Shown one piece after another: positions 53,846 to 63,600 of a stretch of DNA of 64,000 bases (position 1 is its first letter; every line of letters begins with the position of its first letter). The stretch is from contig NZ_AP028670.1 in assembly GCF_041154485.1 (NCBI RefSeq), forward strand, positions 62,001 through 126,000, read 5' to 3'. Below the pieces are notes generated by a model. The model did no database searches and was not told where the DNA came from. It saw nothing but the letters and a program-made list of their open reading frames with translations. This DNA is from Variovorax sp. V93. GTDB taxonomy: Bacteria; Pseudomonadota; Gammaproteobacteria; Burkholderiales; Burkholderiaceae_C. The position numbers and the translations under genes were made by a program.

Positions 53846-54655
53846 TCAGAGGTAATACCGTTCGGTGTTCATGAAGCCGCGCCTGTTCTCGGGCATGGCT
53901 TGGCGGCACGGGTCATCTTTCCCTGCGGTTCCTGAGCGCCAGCATTGAAGCTCCACCGTAGGGGGGGCGTATGTAGGACTGAGATCGAGCCTGTGAGGCG
54001 CGCTGGCGAGCACGACAAGCACATTCATCTCGAAGCGCAGGTCGACGAAGTCACCATCCTTGGAATGGGCTGGGGCAAAGCTCATGGCGCCGTCGTCGTC
54101 TACCTGCACCTTGCTGAAAAAGTTCACGTTGGGCACGAGATCTCGACGACCAAGACCCCACTTGCCGAGCTCTGTGAGGAACCCGTCGTGCGCGTTGCGG
54201 AACATGTCGTTGCGGTGTTCCTGAAATCTCCGAACGCCATATCGCCGCTCCACGGTGGGGCCGTCGATCAGTCCACCAATGGTGTCGTGCCATGCACAGT
54301 TCGAATCAGCGACCGAGCAAAGTACCCTTCCCATGTCGGAGTAGCACACCAGCCCCTTGCGAATGAAAGCGGTACTTTGGATCTTCAAGGTGTCGGGCAT
54401 GTTGTAGCGTTCGCCGCGATCCTCGAAGTTGTAGAACAGTGCAGACACATTGGCGTTTGCACCACGTGCGGTGACACGGAGGGTGTTACCACGACGCAGG
54501 AGACCGGACCAGTGGCAGCCGCCGGGCATCTCCTCGCGCCATAGCTCGAGTTCTGGCGAGTAGCGCGTCGAATGCTCGGGCACGGCGTCGCGGGCAAGTC
54601 TCGGAAGGTCTTCGAACATGAGAGCTGCGCCCGCTGCTTGGGTAGACATGCTCAT
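53846..54655 (-). CDS. DUF1989 protein, urea-amidolyase-associated type 1 (putative carboxyguanidine deiminase subunit)
   Basis: A 269-residue partner of the previous gene. CHWSGLLRRGNTLRVTARGANANVSALFYNFEDRGERYNMPDTLKIQ, DSNCAWHDTIGG and PNVNFFSKVQVDDDGAM are the UAAP1 hallmarks. It overlaps the binding-protein stop by 4 bases, so transport and deimination are translationally linked. Confidence 0.88.
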   Translation of the reverse strand: MSMSTQAAGAALMFEDLPRLARDAVPEHSTRYSPELELWREEMPGGCHWSGLLRRGNTLRVTARGANANVSALFYNFEDRGERYNMPDTLKIQSTAFIRKGLVCYSDMGRVLCSVADSNCAWHDTIGGLIDGPTVERRYGVRRFQEHRNDMFRNAHDGFLTELGKWGLGRRDLVPNVNFFSKVQVDDDGAMSFAPAHSKDGDFVDLRFEMNVLVVLASAPHRLDLSPTYAPPTVELQCWRSGTAGKDDPCRQAMPENRRGFMNTERYYL

Positions 54656-55641
54656 TTCTTCTCCAAGGACTTGATGGTGTCGAGGCGGAAGATGTCCGAG
54701 GTCCCAACGGTGCCCTTGACGTATCCGAGCTTGGTCAGCTCATCCACCACGCTCTGAATCACCGCGATATCTGGCACGAAGCTCACTGGCGCGGGGGCAG
54801 ACTTCAACGAGGAAAGCAAGACCTTCTCGTTCACCCGGAAGTAGTTGCCCGCAGTGAGGATTTGCGCTGCCTTCTCGGGTTGCTTGTTGATGATCTCGGC
54901 CGCGCATATCAGGCCCTTTAGATAGGCCTGGACGACCTGCGGGCGATCCTTGAGGGTTTTCTCGAGAACGCTGACCACCGTGTTCGGGGTTGTGACCGAG
55001 TACGTCTTGGCACTGGTCGTGAGCACAGTTGCGCCCTTGTTCACCACCATGTCAGTCGTGTATGGCTTGATGTGGCTGAGAATATCGACCTGGCCGCTAC
55101 GGAACGCCTCAACCATGGCGATCAGGTCGTTGAAGTAGACCAGCTCGACGTCGTTTTCTGAGATTCCGAGGCGGCTGAAGTCGCGCTTCAGGATAAGTTC
55201 GAGCGTGTCACCTTGGAGGGTGGCGATCTTCAGCTTCCGCTTCTTGGCTTGGACATATGGCTTCAGGTCGTCCATCGACTTCAAGCCGAGCTTGCCCTGG
55301 GCAACCACCTCCATCACGCCCCAGCCTCCTGCTGCGGAGACCACGCGAATTGGCACGCCGCTGTTCGCAGCGAAGAAGGGCAAGGTGAACGGATTCGTGC
55401 TGAAGTCGATCGCGCCACCGGCAAGCGCGGCGTTGTTGTCGCCTGGATTTGCGAAGAACAGAGTCTCGACGTCCAGGCCTTGGCTTGCAAAGCAGCCGCT
55501 CTCCTTGGCGACAAAAAGCGGCGCCATGTCGATGGCGACAAGATGGCCGGCCTTCACCTTGATGAGCGGCTTGTCTGCCGCGCTCGCACCACCCCCGGCC
55601 AACGCAGCGGCGCAGGCCAATCCCACGAGGAACCTCTTCAT
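54652..55641 (-). CDS. ABC transporter substrate-binding protein (SsuA/NMT1-like)
   Basis: A 329-residue periplasmic protein. The signal peptide MKRFLVGLACAAALAGGGASA is cleaved before ADKP. The fold is of the nitrate/sulfonate/taurine-binding type (KVKAGHLVAIDMAPLFVAKESGCFASQGLDVETLFF). It is the first gene after the regulator and overlaps the first DUF1989 gene. Its ligand is likely the substrate of the downstream enzymes. Confidence 0.9.
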   Translation of the reverse strand: MKRFLVGLACAAALAGGGASAADKPLIKVKAGHLVAIDMAPLFVAKESGCFASQGLDVETLFFANPGDNNAALAGGAIDFSTNPFTLPFFAANSGVPIRVVSAAGGWGVMEVVAQGKLGLKSMDDLKPYVQAKKRKLKIATLQGDTLELILKRDFSRLGISENDVELVYFNDLIAMVEAFRSGQVDILSHIKPYTTDMVVNKGATVLTTSAKTYSVTTPNTVVSVLEKTLKDRPQVVQAYLKGLICAAEIINKQPEKAAQILTAGNYFRVNEKVLLSSLKSAPAPVSFVPDIAVIQSVVDELTKLGYVKGTVGTSDIFRLDTIKSLEKK

Positions 55642-55719
55642 TTCACGTCCTTTTCAGTCAGCGTCTGGTGCGGGCTGCGCCAGCTATTGCTGCTGAGAAG
55701 TCACTCTATCGAGGAGGTT

Positions 55720-55738
55720 GCCGCGGTTAAATTGCGGC
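55720..55738. promoter_or_regulatory. Inverted repeat in the promoter region of the nitrogen operon
   Basis: GCCGC and GCGGC arms around an AT-rich 9-base centre, 79 bases before the binding-protein start and after the LysR stop. A possible LysR binding site. Confidence 0.4.
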
Positions 55739-55767
55739 GAATCGAAGTATGTTTGCAGTTTTTCGAA

Positions 55768-56709
55768 CTACGCAGCCAGGCGCACCTGTACGGTGCCATC
55801 CAAATGCACCTTTGCGGCGCGCAGGCAACTGAGAAAGACATGCAGGGCGGGAACTGTGTGCTGCTGATCGGCCCTCGTCGCAATGGAGAAATGCGTGTCG
55901 CGATAGAGCTGATCAGGAAGAAGCTCGACCAGCTCACCCGAGTTCACCCACTGCTTGATGTAGTGCCGTGGCAGGAAGCCGATGCAATCACCGGTGAGAA
56001 TCAGTAGCGCTGCTGCTTCGATATGGCTCACGCTGGTGATCATGGAGTCACCGCCTGGGCTTACAAACGGAAACTCATGAGTGCCGAGGAAGGACCTCAG
56101 CACCTTGTTGCTGGCCGGTAGTGCGTGTGCGAGTTCGATTTCGCTCTGGATCTGTGCGAGAGGGTGGTCACGATGACAGACCAGCACGTCTCGTTGCTGA
56201 TATAGCTGTTCATACGCCAAACCTCGGAGCCGGCTGTAGAAGACACCGATCGCGACGTCAAGGCGATGCTCTTGCAGAGCTCGTTCTAGATCCTGAGGCG
56301 ACAGCACCTCGAGCAGAAGGCGCGCGCGGTTCCTCGGGTGCCGGCGGAAGTCTTCGATCGCCCCTCGAAATGGCGACATCGGGTCCGTGATGATGTTGTC
56401 GATGAATCCGATGCGAAGTTGACCTTCCATTCCTCCGCGCAAAGACCCCGCTTGCACCTCAAAATTCTGTACGGACTGGAAGAGTTCAATAACGAGGCGG
56501 TAGAACGACTCGCCCTTTTCGGTCAGCCTGAAGCCACTTCGACCGCGATGGCATAACACATAGCCGAGCCTCGTCTCCAACTGAGACATTTGGGTGCTGA
56601 TAGTCGAGGTTCCTACGTTGAGGATGGCTTGAGCATTTGCGAATCCTCCGGATTCGACAACAGCGCGAAAGACCTTCAACAATCGGACGTCGATATCACT
56701 GACAACCAC
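55768..56709 (-). CDS. LysR-family regulator of the nitrogen operon
   Basis: A 313-residue regulator. The helix-turn-helix is near residues 5-48 (DVRLLKVFRAVVESGGFANAQAILNVGTSTISTQMSQLETRLGYVLC). The effector domain includes GQLRIGFIDNIITDP and ILTGDCIGFLPRHY. The start at GTG 56709 is supported by GGAG 6 bases upstream; GTG 56736 is a longer option. It is upstream of and co-directional with the operon it presumably controls. Confidence 0.88.
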   Translation of the reverse strand: MVVSDIDVRLLKVFRAVVESGGFANAQAILNVGTSTISTQMSQLETRLGYVLCHRGRSGFRLTEKGESFYRLVIELFQSVQNFEVQAGSLRGGMEGQLRIGFIDNIITDPMSPFRGAIEDFRRHPRNRARLLLEVLSPQDLERALQEHRLDVAIGVFYSRLRGLAYEQLYQQRDVLVCHRDHPLAQIQSEIELAHALPASNKVLRSFLGTHEFPFVSPGGDSMITSVSHIEAAALLILTGDCIGFLPRHYIKQWVNSGELVELLPDQLYRDTHFSIATRADQQHTVPALHVFLSCLRAAKVHLDGTVQVRLAA

Positions 56710-56834
56710 GTGCAACTCCGAAAAATAGCTGCACACGCAAGCCCGATGCCAACACTACACGGGGCACGCACCAGTCTGGTGACCGGACACTAGAAATCGT
56801 CTTCTGAAACCGCGCGCCTCATGATTAGGGGTAG

Positions 56835-57000
56835 GGCCTGCACTCGGGCTTTACCTTGACTTCTCCCGCTGCTTCGGCACGCGCCTTCTTGCGCGGCGGC
56901 AAGCGCCACGACCGGGTAGTGCCCGAGACTGAGCTTGGCCTCCTTGCCGTGCCGCTTGTAGCGATAGACCCACACTTTGCCGGTCGGGCGGGCGGAATCG
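56835..57000 (-). pseudogene. Integrase remnant (DUF4102 N-terminal domain, frameshifted)
   Basis: Read on the minus strand: ARPTGKVWVYRYKRHGKEAKLSLGHYPVVALAAA, then in another frame RKKARAEAAGEVKVKPE. This is the N-terminal DUF4102 domain of P4-type tyrosine recombinases, with a frameshift and no catalytic domain. It marks an old integration event at the right edge of the foreign block. Confidence 0.75.
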
Positions 57001-57050
57001 AAAGAACCGCTACAGGTCGCGCCACTACTCGGGCAGGCGATCGCTCGGGA

Positions 57051-57134
57051 TTGGGATTCTCCAACCTTGGCCTGTTCGCGAGGCTGTACAAGGAGCGCTT
57101 CGGTGAGTTGCCGTCGGCAACATTACAACGCTAG
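57051..57134 (+). pseudogene. C-terminal tail of an AraC-family regulator
   Basis: GFSNLGLFARLYKERFGELPSATLQR followed by a stop is the second helix-turn-helix and tail of AraC-family regulators. Everything upstream is missing. It lies between the integrase remnant and the broken response regulator. Confidence 0.7.
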
Positions 57135-57215
57135 ATCTGACGAGACCGCCAAGAAGGAATGGTTCGCTTCGTCCACGATGATCAGCACCTGATCCTTGTG
57201 ACAAGTACCGCTCAT
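57123..57215 (-). pseudogene. Response regulator (BaeR-like), N-terminal stub
   Basis: The reading MSGTCHKDQVLIIVDEANH starts with a 4-base overlap to the kinase stop codon, as expected for a kinase-regulator pair. The first strand (VLIIVDEA) is the start of a receiver domain. After about 24 residues the frame enters foreign sequence and stops at 57123. The rest of the regulator is absent from this place. Confidence 0.7.
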
Positions 57216-58597
57216 ACCGAGACCAACGGCATTTCGATGGCGATGGTGAGCCCACCCAGCTTCGATGCCGAGGCGGTGATGCACCCTTCATGGGCCTCTA
57301 CGATGTTGCGGCAGATTGCAAGGCCCAGTCCGCTGCCGCCCGTCGCCCGATTGCGTGAAGCCTCGACGCGATAGAAGCGCTCGAACAGCTTCTCCATCTT
57401 GTCGTCGGGAACACCTGGCGCGCTGTCCTCGACGACAAGGAGTGCATTCGTGCCGTGCTGGATGCAGCGCACTTGAACGACGCCACCGCTGTCCGTGTAG
57501 CGCAGCAAGTTCTCGAGCAGATTGCCGAACAGCTGGTGCAGGCGCGGTTCGTCGCCGCTGATCATCAGCGGCGCTTGCGTGGTCTCCAGTACCAGATGCA
57601 GCGACACCTCTTCAAGCCGCTCCTGCATGCTGCTGGCCGCCGCCTGCAACACGGTTGCCACGTCGATGGGGACCCGGCGGTACGCCATCGCACCGACATC
57701 GCTCAGCGACAGATCATGCAAGTCATTCACCAGCCTGCCCAGGCGATCGACCTGCAGGTGCATGGCGTTGGTCGACTGGGCCGTTGGCGAGCGGATCCCG
57801 TCCTGGATGGCTTCGAGTTGCACGCGCAGCACTGCGAGCGGCGTGCGCAGTTCATGGGAGATGTCCGCCATGAAGCCACGCCGTGCGCGCTCGGTATGTT
57901 CCAGCGTCTGCGCCATGCGGTTGAAATCCCTCGCCAGCGCGCCGAGTTCGTCGTTGGCGCCAACCGCGATGCGGGAGGCGTAGTCCCCCGCCGCGACCTG
58001 TTGTGTGGCCCGGGCCATCTCGCGAACGCGCCGCAGCAGCGCGCGGGCCAGGACGAGTGTCAGCATGGCGGCCACCAGGAGCGAGCCGAGCCCGACCAGC
58101 GTCAAGGCGGTGAATTGATGTTCGAGAAAGCGCTTGTCATTCTTCGGAATCACGGCGTCGAACGGCACCGTCGCAACCCAGCCCACAATTCGTCCGCCGA
58201 CGATGATGGGAACGCGGATCGAATCCGCGTTGACGTCTGAATTGCCGACCACGCGGTGCATCTGCGCATCCAGCAGGCCCACGCGTGCAAGGGCGCCAGC
58301 CTGATCGGGAGCCACCAACCGGGACGCCGCATCACCCCCAGTTTCTTGGAGAAAGGGTAGCACCAGGTTCATCCACTCCCGGAAGTCGGAGCGCAGGAAG
58401 TCCCAGCTGCCGCGAGTGGCGTAGGCCTGCTCCAGGCGAGGAACGATCTCTTCCATCCGCGTCCTGCTCTGCTGGTTGAGGTAGCCCAGGAAGCCACGCT
58501 CCATCACGAGCCGCATGGCGATGGCCTGCACCACGACCACGGCAGCGCAGGCCAGCAGAACGAACAGGAAGAGCTTGGCTCGGACGCCGACTTTCAT
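57212..58597 (-). CDS. Sensor histidine kinase, BaeS-like
   Basis: A 461-residue membrane kinase. It has two membrane helices (about 10-30 and 160-185) flanking a periplasmic sensor, then a HAMP domain (LARALLRRVREMARATQQVAAGDYASRI). The phosphoacceptor histidine lies in ADISHELRTPLAVLR. ATPase boxes are LFGNLLENLLRYT, VEDSAPGVPDDKMEKLFERFYR and GGSGLGLAICRNIVEAH. It would sense envelope stress or drugs and control efflux genes. Its partner regulator is only a stub, so signalling from here is probably broken unless another regulator serves. Confidence 0.9.
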   Translation of the reverse strand: MKVGVRAKLFLFVLLACAAVVVVQAIAMRLVMERGFLGYLNQQSRTRMEEIVPRLEQAYATRGSWDFLRSDFREWMNLVLPFLQETGGDAASRLVAPDQAGALARVGLLDAQMHRVVGNSDVNADSIRVPIIVGGRIVGWVATVPFDAVIPKNDKRFLEHQFTALTLVGLGSLLVAAMLTLVLARALLRRVREMARATQQVAAGDYASRIAVGANDELGALARDFNRMAQTLEHTERARRGFMADISHELRTPLAVLRVQLEAIQDGIRSPTAQSTNAMHLQVDRLGRLVNDLHDLSLSDVGAMAYRRVPIDVATVLQAAASSMQERLEEVSLHLVLETTQAPLMISGDEPRLHQLFGNLLENLLRYTDSGGVVQVRCIQHGTNALLVVEDSAPGVPDDKMEKLFERFYRVEASRNRATGGSGLGLAICRNIVEAHEGCITASASKLGGLTIAIEMPLVSV

Positions 58598-58648
58598 GAG
58601 AGCAGGCCTGCTGATCGAGGTGCGCGCACGAGGAGCCTCGACCCACTC

Positions 58649-59272
58649 TCATCCTGCCGTCGTGCTGGCCGGTGCGTAGCCACCGAGGAACACCTGCACC
58701 GCGCGGCGCGTCGCCTCCCGCAAATCCTTCCGGGTCAGCGGCCCCTGCATGCCGAGAAGACTCGGCCTGACGGTTTCCGAGTCCAGCAGCGCCGTCAGAT
58801 GGGCGGCCGCCACGTGCGGGTCGGCCTTGCGCAGCCGGCCCTTGCGCATCTGCTGTTCCAGGAAACCCGCCAGTTCGGCGAGGCCCTTCTTGGGACCGCC
58901 CTCGTAGAAAAGCCGCCCGATGTCGCTGCGGCCGGATTCGGCGATCACCGCCCTGTGCGCCTGGATCACCTCCTGCGAGCACACCACGGCCAGGACCTTC
59001 TCGCCGAAACGCTGCAGCACGCGCTCGAGGTCGTCATCGCCCTCCTCGGCCAGCGCCGTGAAGATCGGGTCGAAGTGGCTTTTCGCCGAGGCGTGGATCA
59101 CGGCAACGAACAGTTCCTCCTTGGAGCCGAAGTACCCATAGAGCGTGGCCCTCGAGCCGCCCACGCGTGCGGCGATCTCCACCATTGAGGCCCCCTCGAA
59201 CCCCAGTTCCCTGAAGACCTCCGAGGCCACCTGGACGATGGCCTCGCGCTTGGCTTCGGTCTTGACCCGCAT
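58649..59272 (-). CDS. TetR/AcrR-family regulator of the second RND efflux operon
   Basis: A 207-residue repressor. The DNA-binding domain is at residues ~8-54 (AKREAIVQVASEVFRELGFEGASM, GGSRATLYGYFGSKEELFVAVI). The C-terminal domain resembles AcrR-type drug sensors. The start at 59272 is chosen for the conserved N-terminus. It is divergent from the pump operon, 144 bases away, the standard arrangement for a local repressor. Confidence 0.9.
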   Translation of the reverse strand: MRVKTEAKREAIVQVASEVFRELGFEGASMVEIAARVGGSRATLYGYFGSKEELFVAVIHASAKSHFDPIFTALAEEGDDDLERVLQRFGEKVLAVVCSQEVIQAHRAVIAESGRSDIGRLFYEGGPKKGLAELAGFLEQQMRKGRLRKADPHVAAAHLTALLDSETVRPSLLGMQGPLTRKDLREATRRAVQVFLGGYAPASTTAG

Positions 59273-59313
59273 CTCGCGTCTCCTTATTTCTATACACAGG
59301 TGATCATTATTGA

Positions 59314-59342
59314 TTGACAGCACCTGAAAGTCAAAATACATT
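59314..59342 (+). promoter_or_regulatory. Sigma70 promoter of the second RND efflux operon
   Basis: TTGACA (59314-59319) and TACATT (59337-59342) are 17 bases apart. Arms CAGGTG (59298-59303) and CACCTG (59321-59326) flank the -35 box and could be the repressor site. Confidence 0.6.
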
Positions 59343-59416
59343 TCAGTACAGCACTGTCTAGTTAACAAGCACCCGGGCACACCATGGACCGGTCGCTCTT
59401 CTTCAGGAGAATCTCA

Positions 59417-60628
59417 ATGCGCCCCCCTCTCGCCTATGGCCTGACCTTTGTCGCGGCCCTCGCGTCCACCTGCCTGCTCGTCGCCTGCGGCAAGCCGCCC
59501 GGCGGTCCGCCGCCAGCGCCCGGCACGCCTGAAGTCGGCATCGTCACGGTCCAGCCGCAGCGCGTGGCCATCACGACCGAGTTGCCTGGGCGCACCGTGC
59601 CCTTCCTCATTGCCGACGTGCGACCGCAGGTCGGCGGCATCGTGAAAGCCCGCAAGTTCCGCGAGGGCAGCGACGTGAAGGCCGGAGAGGCGCTCTACCA
59701 GATCGACCCCGCCACGTACAAGGCCACCTACGACAGCAACGTCGCCGCCCTCGCCAAGGCGCAGGCCAGCCTTCGCACTACACGGCTCAAGGCCGAGCGC
59801 TACAAGGAACTGGTGGCCATCAATGCAGTGAGCCAGCAGGACTACGACGATGCCGCGGCCTCCCTGCAGCAAGGCGAAGCGGACGTTGCCTCTGCGAAGG
59901 CGAATGTCGAGACGAGCCGCATCAATCTCGCCTATGCGCGCATCGACGCGCCGATCTCGGGCCGCATCGGCAAGTCGACGGTCACACCCGGTGCGTTGGT
60001 CACGGCCAGCCAGTCGACCTCGCTCGCAACCATCCAGCAGCTCGATCCGATCTACGTCGACGTGACGCAACCCAGCGCCGCCGTGCTCCAGCTCAAGCAG
60101 GCGATGGGGCGCGGCGATCTTCAGAAAAGCGGCGCCAATGCGGCCAAGGTGCAACTGATGCTGGAGGACGGCAGCGCGTATCCGCTCGAAGGCAAGCTCG
60201 AGTTCTCGGACGTCACCGTGGACCAGAACACCGGCGCCATCACCCTGCGCGCGGTGTTTCCCAATCCCAAGGCGGACCTGTTGCCCGGCATGTACGTGCG
60301 CGCCGTGCTGCAGGAAGGTGTGAAGGAGCAGGCGCTCATGGTGCCGCAGCAGGCGGTGTCGCGCGACAGCACCGGCAAGCCGATGGCCTATGTGGTGGAT
60401 GCCCAGCACAAGCTGCAGCGGCGCGTGCTCGAGACCGAACGCGCCGTCGGCGACCAGTGGCTGGTGAAGAGCGGCCTGCAGGCCGGCGACAAGCTCGTGG
60501 TGGATGGCCAGCAGCGCGCGGCGCCGGGCGTTGAGGTGAAGACGGTGCAATGGAATCCCAAGCCCAAAACCACCGGTACTGAAACAGCCAAGGCTGCTCT
60601 TTCCGAGCCCGCCGGCGCTGCGAACTGA
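59417..60628 (+). CDS. RND efflux periplasmic adaptor lipoprotein (AcrA/MexA type)
   Basis: A 403-residue membrane-fusion protein. The lipobox LLVACGKPP gives an anchored lipoprotein. TTELPGRTVPFLIADVRPQVGGIV is the typical AcrA opening, followed by a long hairpin (about 95-165) and the closing beta domains (GAITLRAVFPNPKADLLPGMYVRAVL). AGGAG lies 7 bases before ATG 59417. It is 15 bases before the pump gene. Confidence 0.94.
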   Translation: MRPPLAYGLTFVAALASTCLLVACGKPPGGPPPAPGTPEVGIVTVQPQRVAITTELPGRTVPFLIADVRPQVGGIVKARKFREGSDVKAGEALYQIDPATYKATYDSNVAALAKAQASLRTTRLKAERYKELVAINAVSQQDYDDAAASLQQGEADVASAKANVETSRINLAYARIDAPISGRIGKSTVTPGALVTASQSTSLATIQQLDPIYVDVTQPSAAVLQLKQAMGRGDLQKSGANAAKVQLMLEDGSAYPLEGKLEFSDVTVDQNTGAITLRAVFPNPKADLLPGMYVRAVLQEGVKEQALMVPQQAVSRDSTGKPMAYVVDAQHKLQRRVLETERAVGDQWLVKSGLQAGDKLVVDGQQRAAPGVEVKTVQWNPKPKTTGTETAKAALSEPAGAAN

Positions 60629-60643
60629 TCGCGAGAGACCGCC

Positions 60644-63600
60644 ATGGCACGTTTCTTCATCGACCGCCCCATCTTCGCGTGGGTCCTCGCCATCATCGTG
60701 ATGCTGGGCGGCGTCATGTCCATCGCCACGCTGCCGATCGCGCAGTACCCGAGCATCGCGCCGCCTGCCGTCGCCATCACCGCCAACTACCCCGGCGCTT
60801 CCGCCAAGACGCTGGAAGACACCGTCACCCAGGTCATCGAGCAGAAGATGAAGGGCCTCGACAGGCTGAGCTACATGGCCTCGACCAGCGAGTCCTCGGG
60901 CTCGGTCACCATCACGCTCACCTTCGAGAACGGCACCGATCCCGACACCGCCCAGGTACAGGTGCAAAACAAGCTCTCGCTGGCCACGCCGCTCCTGCCG
61001 CAAGAGGTGCAACAGCAAGGCGTCACCGTCACGAAGTCGGCCACCAACTTCCTGAACGTGCTGGCCTTCACCTCCGAGGACGGCAGCATGAACGGCTCCG
61101 ACCTGTCGGACTATGTGGCCGCGAACGTGCAGGACGCCATCAGCCGCGTCGAAGGTGTGGGTGACACCACCCTCTTCGGTTCGCAGTACGCCATGCGCGT
61201 GTGGCTCGACCCGAACAAGCTTGCCAATTTCAGCCTCACGCCGCTGGATGTGAAGAACGCGATCCAGGCGCAGAACGCCCAGGTCTCGGCCGGCCAGCTC
61301 GGGGGCATGCCAGCGGCCGGCAACCAGCAGCTCAACGCGACCATCACTTCGCAGACGCGCCTGAAGACCGCGCAGGAGTTCGAAGACATCCTGCTGCGCA
61401 CGCAGACCAACGGCGCCCAGGTGCGCCTGCGCGACGTGGCCCGCATCGAACTCGGCAGCGAGTCGTACAACACGGTCGGGCGCTACAACGGCAAGCCGGC
61501 CGCCGGCCTGGCCATCAAGCTGGCCACAGGCGCCAATGCGCTGGACACGGTCAAGGCGGTCGACGCCCGGGTGGCCGAGCTCGAGAAGTTCTTTCCGCAG
61601 GGCATGAAAGTGCAGAAGCCCTACGACACGACGCCCTTCGTGCGAATTTCCATCGAAGAGGTGGTGCGCACGCTGATCGAGGCCGTGGTGCTGGTGTTCC
61701 TGGTGATGTACCTCTTCCTGCAGAACTTCCGCGCCACGCTGATCCCGACCATCGCCGTGCCGGTGGTGCTGCTCGGCACCTTCGGCGTGCTCGCGGCCTT
61801 CGGCTTCACCATCAACACGCTGACCATGTTTGCGATGGTGCTGGCGATCGGCCTGCTGGTCGACGACGCGATCGTGGTGGTCGAGAACGTCGAGCGGGTG
61901 ATGACGGAGGAAGGCCTCTCGCCGAAGGAGGCGACACGCAAGTCGATGGGCCAGATCACCGGTGCGCTGGTCGGCGTGGCCTTGGTGCTGGCCGCGGTGT
62001 TCGTGCCGATGGCCTTCTTCAGTGGTTCCACCGGCGTGATCTACCGGCAGTTTTCCATCACCATCGTCTCGGCCATGACGCTCTCGGTGCTGGTGGCGCT
62101 GGTGCTCACGCCGGCCCTGTGCGCAACGCTGCTCAAGCCGGTGCCCAAGGGACACGCAATGGCGAGCACCGGCTTCTTCGGCTGGTTCAACCGCAGCTTC
62201 GACCGCGGCAACCACCGCTACCAGGGCATCGTGCGGCACATGGTGGGCAAGGGCTGGCGCTACATGGTCCTGTATGCGGTGCTGCTGGCCGCGGTGGTGT
62301 TCGGCTTCATGAAGCTGCCGGTGGGCTTCCTGCCGGACGAGGACCAGGGCACGATGTTCGCGCTGGTGCAGCTGCCGCCGGGCGCGACGAACGCGCGCAC
62401 GCAAGAAGTGATCCATCAGGTCGAGCATCACTTCCTCGTCGACCAGAAGGACGCGGTCTCGGGCATCTTCACTGTGGCGGGCTTCAGTTTCGCGGGCAGC
62501 GGACAGAACACCGGTTTCGCCTTCATCAAGCTCAAGCCCTGGGACGAGCGCAAGGGCGAAGCACTGAGCGTGACGGGCGTGGCGGCGAAGGCCGGCGCCT
62601 TCTTCAACACCATCCGCGACGCGAAGGTGTTTGCCTTCGCGCCGCCGGCCGTGGCGGAGCTCGGCAACGCGACCGGCTTCGACCTGATGCTGCAGGACCG
62701 TGCCAACCTCGGCCACGAAGCCCTGATGCAGGCGCGCAATCAGCTGCTGGACGAACTGTCGAAGGACAAGCGACTGGTGGCCGTGCGTCCCAACGGGATG
62801 GAGGACACGCCCGAATTCAGGCTCGAGATCGATCCGCACAAGGCACAGGCCCAGGGCCTTTCGATGGCCGACATCAACGACACCTTCTCGGCTGCCTGGG
62901 GCAGCAGCTACGTCAACGACTTCATCGACAAGGGCCGCGTGAAGAAGGTGATGCTGCAGGCCGATGCGCAGTACCGCATGCTGCCCGAGGACATCGATCG
63001 CTGGTACGTGCGCAACAGCGCTGGATCCATGGTGCCCTTCACCTCATTCGCCAAGGCGGGCTGGAGTTCGGGCTCGCCGCGGCTGGAACGCTACAACGGG
63101 GTTCCTTCCGTGGAGATCCTGGGCATGGCGATGCCGGGCGCCGCCTCCAGCGGCGAGGCGCTGGCCATCGTGGAAGCGGCGGTCGCAAAGCTGCCCGCGG
63201 GGATCGGCTACGAGTGGACCGGCCTCTCGCGCCAGGAAAAGGCATCGAGCGGCCAGACCGGCCTGCTGTATGGCCTGTCGATCCTGATCGTGTTTCTCTG
63301 CCTTGCCGCGCTCTACGAGAGCTGGGCCATCCCGTTCTCGGTGATCATGGTGGTCCCGCTCGGCGTGCTGGGCGCGCTGGTCGGCGCGATTCTGACGTGG
63401 AAGATGAACGACGTGTACTTCCAGGTCGGCCTGCTCACGACCATCGGCCTGGCGTCGAAGAACGCCATCCTGATCGTCGAGTTCGCCAAAGACCTGCACG
63501 CGCAGGGCAAGGGGCTGGTCGAATCCGCGCTGGAGGCGGCGCGACTGCGCCTGCGCCCCATCCTCATGACCTCGCTGGCCTTCATCCTCGGCGTACTGCC

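Noticed and set aside
59414..62839. Open frame of 1141 codons on the minus strand opposite the second efflux operon
   Set aside because: It is a shadow of the adaptor and pump genes; its composition is typical of antisense high-GC frames.
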